A stretch of DNA of 64,000 nucleotides from CAKZNE01 sp963976435 (lineage in GTDB: Bacteria > Bacteroidota > Bacteroidia > Flavobacteriales > Schleiferiaceae): assembly GCA_963976435.1 (NCBI GenBank), contig CAXBKQ010000015.1, positions 36,781 to 100,780 of the forward strand, given 5' to 3'. This document shows, in pieces, positions 16,818 through 25,445 of the stretch. The notes under the pieces are model-generated. The model was not told where the DNA came from, made no database searches, and saw only the letters and a list, made by a program, of their open reading frames with translations. The translations under genes and the position numbers were made by a program. Each line of letters opens with the position of its first letter. Position 1 is the first letter of the stretch.

Positions 16818-19800
16818 ATGAAAGCCTTTGCAAGCATTATCTTTTTCCTTTACGGCCTGATTGGCCTTAGCCAAACCATTACCCTAACATCACCTCAGGG
16901 TGGAGACACATTAATTGGTGGGCAAACCTATACCATCACCTGGACAAGTACAGGTTCAATTCCAAATGTAGATCTCTCCTATTTGAGAAATGGAGTTATT
17001 TATTCCATTCAAAGTTCTGTACCTAATACAGGCACTTATTCTTGGACGGTTCCTGCTGGAATTGTTGCGTCCAGCAATGGATATATTAGAATTAAAAATT
17101 CAAGTTCAGCTTATTATGATCAAAATGATAATCCATTTCAGTTTTTAGCTGCCCCAAAATCGATTACAGTTTTATATCCTAATTCTACTGCAGACACCCT
17201 CCAATCTGGATCAGCAAATACCATTACCTGGTCTAGCACTGGAACCGTTTCCCAGGTTAGAATTTTATACTCCCTAAATGGGGGGCAAAGCTTTTCCTAT
17301 GCAAGTTTTGGAACTTCAAACACTGGTGCCTATACCTGGACACCTTCCAATCATTTAAATAGCAGCCAGCTGATAATAAAAGTGCAGGATAAATTTGACC
17401 AAACGGTTGAAGATATTAGCGATACTACTGCCTTTCTAAGAATTGGAAACACATTAACTATCAATCAACCCCAGCCCAGTAATTTAATTATTGGCAGCAC
17501 AAGTAATATTAGCTGGACCTCCACCGGAACTCCAATTCCCCTGGTTGATTTGGCTTATTCCAAAGATTGGGGTCCCTGGACCAGTATTGCCAGTGGAATT
17601 GCAAACACAGGATCTTATAATTGGACAGTTCCTAATGATAGTTCTACCAATATTAGATTGCAAATTAAGGATGCCGCAAACCCCAGCATAAGCCAAATCG
17701 TTTATGGCTATAGCATATCGGCAGTACCTCAAACTTTAACTTTATTAAATCCAAATGGTGGTGAAATACTTACAGAAGGAGATAGTTTTTCCATTCAATG
17801 GAACCATTCCAATAATTTAAATGGATTGGGTTTACAGGTTCTTGTGGATTATTCCTTAGACAGTGGAATCACCTGGCAAAATTCTGGAGATTGGTCTATA
17901 GACGATGGTGCCTTCCCTTGGATAGTACCTCTTCATAAAATTTCAAATACCTGTCTTGTAAAAGTTCATATAATTGGCTTACCGGGAATAGCCGATACTA
18001 GCGATGCTATTTTCAGTATTATTTACGGACCAAGGGCTATTGAAATAAGCCAGCCCAATGGTGGAGAAAAATTCGCAGCCGAATATTTTGGAGGTATAAA
18101 TTATAAAACCACTGGGCAAGTTGATAGTTTAGATTTATACTATTCTACCAATAGCGGCAATAGTTGGACCTTATTCAAATCCGGATTATCATCCCAGCTT
18201 TTTAGTAATTCCTTTACCTGGCCAGATATTCAATCCTCCAATGTTCGTCTGAAATTAAAAGAGAAAAACAGCAGTTTGAGTGATTCTTCAGATGCGGATT
18301 TTACAGTTAGTAAATTATTTCTCACCCAACCTTATCGTAATTCTAGTCATTTTAAAGATCAAAGCAGTAATATAGTTTGGAATAAATCCATGAGCACTGG
18401 AGACACTGTATCTCTATATTATTCTGTAGACAGCGGTTATTCCTGGATTCTCATCGATGATTCAATCCCCAACAGTGGTAGCTATGCCTGGCTAATTCCT
18501 GATGAAAATTCTGAATACTGTAGGATAAAAATTGTAGACAATAGTAATCCAATTTATAGAGATAGCACATCCTATAATTTTAAGATTTATCCCTCTAGAT
18601 TTGCTATAGTTTTTCCAAATGGAGGTGAATATTTAGATGCTCAAACCAATTATAGTATCACCTGGAATACCAATAGCTATTTGTCTAGAGTAAATTTAGA
18701 TTATAGTACTGATAATGGCAGTACTTGGAGCAGCATAGGTTCCTATATCTCCAATGTTGGAAGCTATTCCTGGACTAGTCCAAATATCACAACTTCAGAT
18801 GCTAGAATACGAGTGTCTAACTATTGGGATAATACAGATTTTGATATTTCTGACAGTACTTTTAATATTGGCCTTGTACCACCAAAATCAATAAGCTTGC
18901 TAGCTCCTAATGGAACTGAAAATTACTTACCAGGAAGTGTTCAAAACATTAATTGGACAAGTTTGGGAGCAATAGATTCTGTAGATATTTACTATTCAAG
19001 CGATAATGGATCCAATTGGAATTTAATTGCTGCTGGAGAAGTAAATGATAGTACTTATAGCTGGACTATCCCCAATACCCTATCCAGCGATTATTTGGTT
19101 TATGTACGAGAACTTGGAAATCCTCTTGTTGCCGATACCAGTGATGCTAATTTTGAAGTTTCCAATTTATTGCTGATAAATTATCCAAATGGGGGAGAAA
19201 GCTTTTATGCCGGAAATAGCTATTCCATCAGCTGGAATCAAACGGGAGTATTTGGCCAGCTCGATCTTTCCTATTCTACAGACAGCGGACAAACTTGGAC
19301 TTTAATAAGCTCCAATGTAACGGGAACAAACTTTTCATGGCTTGTTCCAAGTACTTTAAGTGATGATGTTTTGGTTCGAATTTCAGATGGGCAGAGTAGC
19401 GACGAAAGCGATCAAGTTTTTTCAATTCTTCCTCAACCTTCCAATTCTAATTTAGTGGCTAAGTTTTATTTTGATGAAGGTGATGTAAACGATGACCTTG
19501 GAAACTTGCAAGGAGAGCGCTATAATACCAAATTAACCAATGACAGATTTGGCTGTAAAAACCACGCTATACTTTTCGAAAACCAGAATCAAGCTTATGT
19601 GAATTTCGGAGATGTGTTAGACACTATTTTCGCCACACCCGATACCAGTTTTGCATTTAGCTTTTGGCTTAGCAGAGCGGGTGGTGGAAACTCAGGGATT
19701 ATTCTTTCCAAAAATTCAGACAGCAATTGTGGTGAAAATGGTCGTCAATTTAGTCTCAATATCACCTCCACTGGAAAACTTCAATTTGTTAGTCATTATT

Positions 19801-21833
19801 CGCTAGGACTAGGAAATTATGATATCAGTCAAACAAGTGGAAACATTGCTACTAGTGGTTGGCATCATGTGGTTCTTAATTATGATGGAAGTGTACAAAG
19901 TAATGCCCAAGACAGATTGGAAATTTATATTGATGATGTTCTGCAAAGTCTTAGCAGTGCTGGAAGTGCAGGGCTTTTGGGTGATATCCAAAATGGACCA
20001 GCTAGTTTTGGTTTTGGAAGTCAAATTAAATCCGATAGTACATCATGTGGTAACTTATATTTTGAAGGCTCCCTTGATGATATGAATTTTTACTCTGGAA
20101 ACTTAACTAGCACTGAGGTAAACACTCTTTTTACAGAAACCAAAACCTGCCCAAGCTCCTGGTTAAGTTTAACCCTTCCTTCAGCCAATAGTATTTATAG
20201 CCCAGGAGATATGGTAAATATAGATTGGAATACTACCGGAACTATTGCTCAAGTGGATTTGTATTATAGTCTTGATGGAGGATTTACTTTTCACAACATT
20301 GTTTCCAACCTTGCCAATACGGGGAATTATTTATGGACGGTTCCACATGGAAATTCAAACCACTGTTTAATTCGAATAGTAGATTCTTCTGATCCTTTAA
20401 TTTTTGATGAAAACAATAATTACTTCATTTTAGAGCTCAAAAGTTTAGACTTAATTCATCCGAATCTTGGTCAAAATCTTAATGGCCTAAGCAATTCTTA
20501 TATACGGTGGAATTCTACTGGAAATATTCAAGGTGTAGATATATTTCTATCCATAGATAGTGGCGCTACCTGGACCAATTTTGCTTCAGGAGTAAGTAAT
20601 AATGTGGGAAGTTTATATGCTAGTCATTATTATACCGTGCCGAATATTCATGCTCCACATTGCTTTTTCGCTGTGGTAGATACGGCCAACCCCTTAGTAT
20701 CAGATACTGTTGATCAAAGTTTTGCCATTCAGTTTATTAGCTCTGGCATTACGGTTATCAATCCCAATGGCGGAGAAAAACTAATATCTGGAACTAGCAA
20801 AACAATACTTTGGAATCATCAGGGATCGGTGAATGCTGTAAACCTATCTTATAGTGTAGACTCTGGAAATACCTTTTTACCTATCGCCAACAATGAGCTA
20901 AATGATGGAAATTACAGTTGGCTGGTACCCAATGTTTCCAGTAGAAATTGTTTAATTAGAATAGAAGATACTGCCGCTGGTAATGGTGTAGATACCTCAG
21001 ATGCCATTTTCAGTATTAGTCCTGTTCACCAGTTAGATATAAGCTATCCTAATGGTGGCGAACTCATAGAAGCATATGCCTGGGACAGTATTAGTTGGAA
21101 TAGCACAGGTCTTATTTCCATGGTGGATATTTATTTTTCTAGGAATAATGGTTTGGCTTGGCAATTAGTGGAAGACTCTGTAGCAAACTCAGGATTTTAT
21201 CAATGGTTTACTCCGGCTTTTAACAGCACAGATTGCTTGATAAGGATAGTAGAAACTGAAGACAATACCATTTCGGATACCTCAAATGCGATTTTTGAAT
21301 TGGGTCCAGTAGCTGCTGTTGAATTACTATACCCCAATGGCGGTGAGGTTTTCACCGGAGGAACACAAGATTCGGTTTTATGGGATGGAAATGGAAATAT
21401 GAATGTAAATAACAGTGCCTATTTCTCTTCAGATAGCGGCCAAACATGGGTTTGGGTTGGCGACGACATGATGAATAGAGAGCGATTATTTTGGAATATC
21501 CCCAATATTAATTCCACACTCTGTTTAATAGCCTTTGCAGGGGATACTAGTGATGCAACCTTTACTATTATTCGGGATGATGTGAGTTTAAGGGAGGGCG
21601 AAATAAATCAAATTCCGGAATTATTTCCCAACCCCATTCTAAGAGGTGAAAAAATCCATTTTAGTCAAATCCATCAAATTAATACAGTAGAAATACATGA
21701 CAATCTCGGACGATTGGTAATTACATCCAAGGATCCTGATGATATTAAGCTTGACAAATTAGATGCGGGAATATACCATGTTCGAATTTACACTAATAAG
21801 GATAGTTATTTGCAAAGGCTAATAATTCGATAA
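16818..21833 (+). CDS. Giant T9SS surface protein with 14 KNH-type Ig-like repeats and a LamG domain
   Basis: This 1671-residue secreted protein begins with a signal peptide (GLIGLSQ). By eye it has 14 repeats of about 95 residues, each with an opening PNGGE-like turn, an (I/S)xWxSTG strand, a (D/L)YSxDxG turn, a YxWxVP strand and a DTSDAxF ending. These match the Kre9/KNH-type Ig-like domain (PF10342). Nine repeats come first, then a LamG/concanavalin-like domain (about 876-1110), then five more repeats. A T9SS sorting domain ends the protein (about 1590-1671: LFPNPILRGEK, LDAGIYHVRIY). It is probably an adhesin or sugar-binding surface fibre. Several repeats are diverged (repeat 6 lacks PNGGE), so the array is old. 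Confidence 0.85.
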   Translation: MKAFASIIFFLYGLIGLSQTITLTSPQGGDTLIGGQTYTITWTSTGSIPNVDLSYLRNGVIYSIQSSVPNTGTYSWTVPAGIVASSNGYIRIKNSSSAYYDQNDNPFQFLAAPKSITVLYPNSTADTLQSGSANTITWSSTGTVSQVRILYSLNGGQSFSYASFGTSNTGAYTWTPSNHLNSSQLIIKVQDKFDQTVEDISDTTAFLRIGNTLTINQPQPSNLIIGSTSNISWTSTGTPIPLVDLAYSKDWGPWTSIASGIANTGSYNWTVPNDSSTNIRLQIKDAANPSISQIVYGYSISAVPQTLTLLNPNGGEILTEGDSFSIQWNHSNNLNGLGLQVLVDYSLDSGITWQNSGDWSIDDGAFPWIVPLHKISNTCLVKVHIIGLPGIADTSDAIFSIIYGPRAIEISQPNGGEKFAAEYFGGINYKTTGQVDSLDLYYSTNSGNSWTLFKSGLSSQLFSNSFTWPDIQSSNVRLKLKEKNSSLSDSSDADFTVSKLFLTQPYRNSSHFKDQSSNIVWNKSMSTGDTVSLYYSVDSGYSWILIDDSIPNSGSYAWLIPDENSEYCRIKIVDNSNPIYRDSTSYNFKIYPSRFAIVFPNGGEYLDAQTNYSITWNTNSYLSRVNLDYSTDNGSTWSSIGSYISNVGSYSWTSPNITTSDARIRVSNYWDNTDFDISDSTFNIGLVPPKSISLLAPNGTENYLPGSVQNINWTSLGAIDSVDIYYSSDNGSNWNLIAAGEVNDSTYSWTIPNTLSSDYLVYVRELGNPLVADTSDANFEVSNLLLINYPNGGESFYAGNSYSISWNQTGVFGQLDLSYSTDSGQTWTLISSNVTGTNFSWLVPSTLSDDVLVRISDGQSSDESDQVFSILPQPSNSNLVAKFYFDEGDVNDDLGNLQGERYNTKLTNDRFGCKNHAILFENQNQAYVNFGDVLDTIFATPDTSFAFSFWLSRAGGGNSGIILSKNSDSNCGENGRQFSLNITSTGKLQFVSHYSLGLGNYDISQTSGNIATSGWHHVVLNYDGSVQSNAQDRLEIYIDDVLQSLSSAGSAGLLGDIQNGPASFGFGSQIKSDSTSCGNLYFEGSLDDMNFYSGNLTSTEVNTLFTETKTCPSSWLSLTLPSANSIYSPGDMVNIDWNTTGTIAQVDLYYSLDGGFTFHNIVSNLANTGNYLWTVPHGNSNHCLIRIVDSSDPLIFDENNNYFILELKSLDLIHPNLGQNLNGLSNSYIRWNSTGNIQGVDIFLSIDSGATWTNFASGVSNNVGSLYASHYYTVPNIHAPHCFFAVVDTANPLVSDTVDQSFAIQFISSGITVINPNGGEKLISGTSKTILWNHQGSVNAVNLSYSVDSGNTFLPIANNELNDGNYSWLVPNVSSRNCLIRIEDTAAGNGVDTSDAIFSISPVHQLDISYPNGGELIEAYAWDSISWNSTGLISMVDIYFSRNNGLAWQLVEDSVANSGFYQWFTPAFNSTDCLIRIVETEDNTISDTSNAIFELGPVAAVELLYPNGGEVFTGGTQDSVLWDGNGNMNVNNSAYFSSDSGQTWVWVGDDMMNRERLFWNIPNINSTLCLIAFAGDTSDATFTIIRDDVSLREGEINQIPELFPNPILRGEKIHFSQIHQINTVEIHDNLGRLVITSKDPDDIKLDKLDAGIYHVRIYTNKDSYLQRLIIR

Positions 21834-21846
21834 AGCATGGACACAG

Positions 21847-21882
21847 GGTAACTCTTTTCTACGGAAGGGAGTTACCTTTTTT
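21847..21882 (+). terminator. Terminator after the giant T9SS gene
   Basis: The stem GGTAACTC/GAGTTACC, extended by weaker pairs, is followed by six Ts. It touches the 3' end of the convergent gene at 21881. Confidence 0.75.
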
Positions 21883-22642
21883 ATAGGGCTAAAAAATCGT
21901 ATCTAATTTCTTCCTCTACCAAGGCTTTTTGCTTTGCTGGGAGTTTTAAAATATAGATTCCTTTTTCCTTACCATCTTCAAAAGAGTCTTTAATTTTTGG
22001 AGCGCTAACGGAGTGGCCATTATTTGAAAACACCGCTATGACCATGGAGCTTCCCCTAAAAATAACGAGCATCCTATAATCCTTTTCTTCATTTAAAGAT
22101 TTATGATCTTCACGAAGGCCATAGGCAGTAAACCCATCATATTCTTTTTTTTCAAAATCCAAGAGTTCAAAAATTGCTTCAAAGGCCTCCTTTTGTTTGG
22201 TCTTATTTTTAATGGCTAAAATTTCAGTAACCCTTTTTTCCGGTGAGGAAAGGTCTTTGAATTTGGAGCCATAAACAAAGCCACTTATAATAATTTGGTA
22301 GCGATCTTTACCTCTAAATCCCTCTACTAATTTTTTTTCGCTAAGCTTAATTTCGGCGATAGTTTTCCCGATTAGTTCACCTTCCTTGTCAAATAGTTCC
22401 GTGTCTTCGGCTAAATATTCATCAGCTATTAATTGATCTTTGGGAATCCATGCCTCCCTGGATATTTTATACCAAACGCCGGTGCTTGGATAGGAATAAA
22501 CTTTCACATCAGCTTCTAATTCAAATGAGGCTTTTCCTCCTTTTGAATCCATAATTTGAGTTTTCTCCTCCATCAATTGGGCATTGCCAAAACTTGCAAT
22601 AAAACATAGAGCAAGGGCTAAAACAAACTTCATAATCTTCAT
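21881..22642 (-). CDS. Secreted protein of unknown function
   Basis: I do not recognise this 253-residue protein. It has a signal peptide (cleavage near FGNAQ). The segment DVKVYSYPSTGVWYKISREAWIPKDQL looks like a small beta-barrel or SH3-like fold. A mixed alpha/beta part (about 110-250) contains EKDYRMLVIFRGSSMVIAVF. A second ATG three codons in (MKF) is an alternative start. It is 53 bases downstream of the LuxE-like gene, on the same strand, with its own -7 element. Confidence 0.5.
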   Translation of the reverse strand: MKIMKFVLALALCFIASFGNAQLMEEKTQIMDSKGGKASFELEADVKVYSYPSTGVWYKISREAWIPKDQLIADEYLAEDTELFDKEGELIGKTIAEIKLSEKKLVEGFRGKDRYQIIISGFVYGSKFKDLSSPEKRVTEILAIKNKTKQKEAFEAIFELLDFEKKEYDGFTAYGLREDHKSLNEEKDYRMLVIFRGSSMVIAVFSNNGHSVSAPKIKDSFEDGKEKGIYILKLPAKQKALVEEEIRYDFLAL

Positions 22643-22664
22643 TTTTTTAGGCTTTCAAAAATAG

Positions 22665-22672
22665 CTTTGATT
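22665..22672 (-). promoter_or_regulatory. -7 element of the 21881-22642 gene
   Basis: TATTTTTG on the minus strand lies 22 bases before the ATG. No -33 box is evident. Confidence 0.4.
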
Positions 22673-22695
22673 TCGAATATCAGAGATTAAACTTA

Positions 22696-23709
22696 TTAAA
22701 AGACCATTAAATTGCAACCGCGAATTTCAGAATTATCAAATCGTCCTAATATTTCAAATTCCCGCTCATTAATTTTTCTTCCCAAATCTTGGGTTTCAAT
22801 AAAGGCACAGCTATCAATATTTGCCAAGTCAATTATATTAATTCCTCCACCCTTTCCCAATCCTACAAACCGAAAAGGATCCGTTGTTTCTCTTATAAAA
22901 ACCTTCATCCAGGGTGGGCATGTAAATTTCCCAGCCCCTATGGAGTAGGCCTGACTTAACAATTCTGTCATTCCATATTCAGAATGAATGTTTTGAACTT
23001 GGAAGGATTGCTTTAAAATCTGATGTACTTCTTCTCTAAGCATTTCCTTTCGTCGGCCTTTCATTCCACCAGTTTCCATTATTATTCCTCCTCGTAAATC
23101 CATTGGATAAAGCTCGGCCAAATCTAATAAGGCAAAAGTTACCCCAAGTAGAATAAAAGGCTTGCCACTCTTCTTTTTTTTCTGAAGGACTTCACTTAAT
23201 CCTTTTAAATCATCCAAATAAAACCCACTATCACCATCCTTGGATTTTGAAATTAGATGTTGAACCATATAAATAAGAGAGGAGCCCTCCCTTTCCAAAT
23301 AATTGGGTAGCAATGCTAAAATGCAATAATCTTCTGGAGAGCCATAATACTGCTCAAATGCTTTGCTGAAACTTTGAGAATATAAATTTAAATCCTTCAG
23401 CAAATGCCTGCTAAAACCAGTTTTTCCGGTTCCAGAACTAGAAAATATTTTCTCCACATCATTTCCTTCAACAAGCACATCAAAGTTTTTAAAACTAGAA
23501 ATAGGAAGAAAGGGAATTTCCTCAATGCTCCGGATGTTTTTTTCTTGAATACGCTGATATGCAGAAGGTTCTCCTAAATTCTCTAGGTATTTTTTATACA
23601 CAGGATTATTTTCTGCCTGGTAGTAGAATAATTCTATCGCCAGATTCACAAATTCTTTCTCAGTAGCTAATTGGAAAATCTTATTTTTGAAATATTGACG
23701 TTCGTGCAA
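22696..23709 (-). CDS. LuxE-like acyl-protein synthetase / adenylate-forming enzyme
   Basis: The 337-residue product resembles the LuxE/PF04443 acyl-protein synthetases of the ANL adenylating superfamily. It has the phosphate-binding-type loop FSSSGTGKTG, YCILALLPNYLEREGSSLIYMV, IHSEYGMTELLSQAY and a final domain with DLGRKI and GRFDNSEIRGCN. There are no lux genes nearby, so it is not a luminescence gene. Homologues in Bacteroidota often sit among acyl or aminoacyl pathways; the substrate is unknown. The start is TTG (MHERQYFKN), with no suitable ATG. It diverges from a lipoprotein gene 25 bases away. Confidence 0.8.
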   Translation of the reverse strand: MHERQYFKNKIFQLATEKEFVNLAIELFYYQAENNPVYKKYLENLGEPSAYQRIQEKNIRSIEEIPFLPISSFKNFDVLVEGNDVEKIFSSSGTGKTGFSRHLLKDLNLYSQSFSKAFEQYYGSPEDYCILALLPNYLEREGSSLIYMVQHLISKSKDGDSGFYLDDLKGLSEVLQKKKKSGKPFILLGVTFALLDLAELYPMDLRGGIIMETGGMKGRRKEMLREEVHQILKQSFQVQNIHSEYGMTELLSQAYSIGAGKFTCPPWMKVFIRETTDPFRFVGLGKGGGINIIDLANIDSCAFIETQDLGRKINEREFEILGRFDNSEIRGCNLMVF

Positions 23710-23734
23710 CGTTAGGAGTTTAATTAAAAATCAA

Positions 23735-24241
23735 ATGACGAAAAGGTTTTCAAAAATAGCATTAGTTCTTGTATTTATTGGATCTATATGGTCTTGTAAA
23801 GATTCTAATCAATTTGATGAAAAGCCCTTTTTGGAATACCGAGGTTATGAGCTAGTTCCGGATGAAGATCTAACTATAGACAGGCCAACCTTAGTGCATG
23901 AATTATATTTCACTGATGGTGATGGGGATATTGGTGATCGAATTTCTCAAGGTAAGGATACCTGTAGCACTAGTTATTATGATATTTCTGTGAAGTTTTT
24001 CAAAAAAGTAAATGGACAATTTGAAGAGATTGTTCCCAATGATCCTTGCAAATCTTTTTATGCAAATCATCTTCCAGATCTAAGCCCAACAGGCTCCAAC
24101 AAGGTGTTAGAAGGAACTATTTACAATCCTTTTGATATTTTTTCTCCAACTCAAGATTCTGTGAAATTTGAATTTATCCTTATGGATAGATCTGGAAATC
24201 AAAGTAATATTGTTACTACTCCATCTTTAATAATTGAATAG
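23735..24241 (+). CDS. Lipoprotein of unknown function
   Basis: This 168-residue lipoprotein has lipobox IWSC (Cys21). The mature part contains YFTDGDGDIGDR, a calcium-binding-like loop often seen in Bacteroidota surface lipoproteins, and a few cysteines (CSTSYYDI, DPCKSF). It is divergent from the LuxE-like gene. The function is unknown. Confidence 0.6.
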   Translation: MTKRFSKIALVLVFIGSIWSCKDSNQFDEKPFLEYRGYELVPDEDLTIDRPTLVHELYFTDGDGDIGDRISQGKDTCSTSYYDISVKFFKKVNGQFEEIVPNDPCKSFYANHLPDLSPTGSNKVLEGTIYNPFDIFSPTQDSVKFEFILMDRSGNQSNIVTTPSLIIE

Positions 24242-24290
24242 AGATTTCAAAACTTTAAAAGGGTTTTTATTGAAAATAGAAATTTTAGGT

Positions 24291-25424
24291 CTAGACCAAA
24301 GACAATAGATATCCTAATACCATTCCTCCAAAAACAATAAATAAGGAGCTTAGTTTTTTAGGTCCAAAAGTGAAGAAGATTCCAAAAAGTAGAATGAGTA
24401 TAGACTTCCAATCTACAATGGAGTGCAGAACCAATCTATAAGAAACTGCCAGCATAATACTTACGGCTCCAACATTTACACCATCTAAAAAAGATCTGGC
24501 AATTTTAGACTTGCTCAGTTTTGGAATGATGGGGTTGAGAATTAAAACAAAAATAAAGGAGGGTAAAAATATCCCAGCCGTAGCCGCCAAAGCACCACTA
24601 AAGCCTTGTAATTGATATCCCACAAAAGTGGCCGCAGTAAGAACAGGTCCAGGCGTAAATTGACCCATAGCTATAGCATCTAGCAATTGGGATTCGCTTA
24701 GCCATTGAAGTTTATCTACCAGCTCTCCATCTAGGTAGGCAATAAGAACATAACCACTTCCAAAAAGGATGCAGCCGACTTTTAAAAACAGCAAAAAAAT
24801 ATGACTTAGGGATATTTTCTTTATGAGGGGAACGCTGAACAATAAGAATAGAGGAGAAATGGCTTTTGTATTAAGATTGCGATTTAGGAATCCAAACCAG
24901 AGCATAGCTATTATTCCAGATGAAACTACAGCAACAGGCTCACTCATTCCCAAAAAAACTGCCACTACCATTAATCCCCCAATAATTCCCAGCTGGTAGT
25001 TTTTGAAGGCCTTTTTACCCAGCTTAAATATGGCTCCAAAAATAATGGCAATAACGGCAGGTTGAATTCCATTAAAGAAAGGAGCTATTTCTGGAACTTC
25101 TCCGTATTCGCCATAAAACCATGCTAAGGCCAAAGTGAGAACAACTGCCGGAAAAATAAATGCCAGCCCAGCTGCAAAAAGTCCAATTTTTCCTGCTCGT
25201 TCATGACCACAATGCATGGTCATTTCTGTACTATTAGGACCAGGAATTAGGTTTGTTGCCCCCATTAGGTCTAAAAAATGCTGGCGGCTCATCCATTTTC
25301 TTTTGCTTACCACCTCCTCTTCCATCATAGCGATGTGGGCGGCAGGGCCTCCAAAACCAATTAGTCCAAGCCTAAAAAAAACTTTTACTACTTCTGGAAG
25401 ATTGGACAATGAATTTTTAGACAA
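24291..25424 (-). CDS. chrA: Chromate transporter family protein (fused two-CHR form)
   Basis: This 377-residue inner-membrane protein has two homologous CHR halves. The first shows GFGGPAAHIAMM and NLIPGPNSTEMTMHCG. The second shows FLKVGCILFGSGYVLIAYLD and AMGQFTPGPVLTAATFVGYQLQG. About 10 hydrophobic segments are present. ChrA proteins export chromate; many environmental homologues have unproven substrates, possibly sulfate-like anions. The start is TTG (MSKNSL). It lies 21 bases downstream of the Na/Pi transporter gene's end region on the same strand, so read-through is possible. Confidence 0.9.
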   Translation of the reverse strand: MSKNSLSNLPEVVKVFFRLGLIGFGGPAAHIAMMEEEVVSKRKWMSRQHFLDLMGATNLIPGPNSTEMTMHCGHERAGKIGLFAAGLAFIFPAVVLTLALAWFYGEYGEVPEIAPFFNGIQPAVIAIIFGAIFKLGKKAFKNYQLGIIGGLMVVAVFLGMSEPVAVVSSGIIAMLWFGFLNRNLNTKAISPLFLLFSVPLIKKISLSHIFLLFLKVGCILFGSGYVLIAYLDGELVDKLQWLSESQLLDAIAMGQFTPGPVLTAATFVGYQLQGFSGALAATAGIFLPSFIFVLILNPIIPKLSKSKIARSFLDGVNVGAVSIMLAVSYRLVLHSIVDWKSILILLFGIFFTFGPKKLSSLFIVFGGMVLGYLLSLV

Positions 25425-25445
25425 TTCCTAAATTATTGAGATCTA

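Noticed and set aside
22696..23709. Bioluminescence (lux) locus because of the LuxE-like gene
   Set aside because: No luciferase, reductase or transferase genes are nearby; LuxE-like enzymes occur in many non-luminous Bacteroidota.
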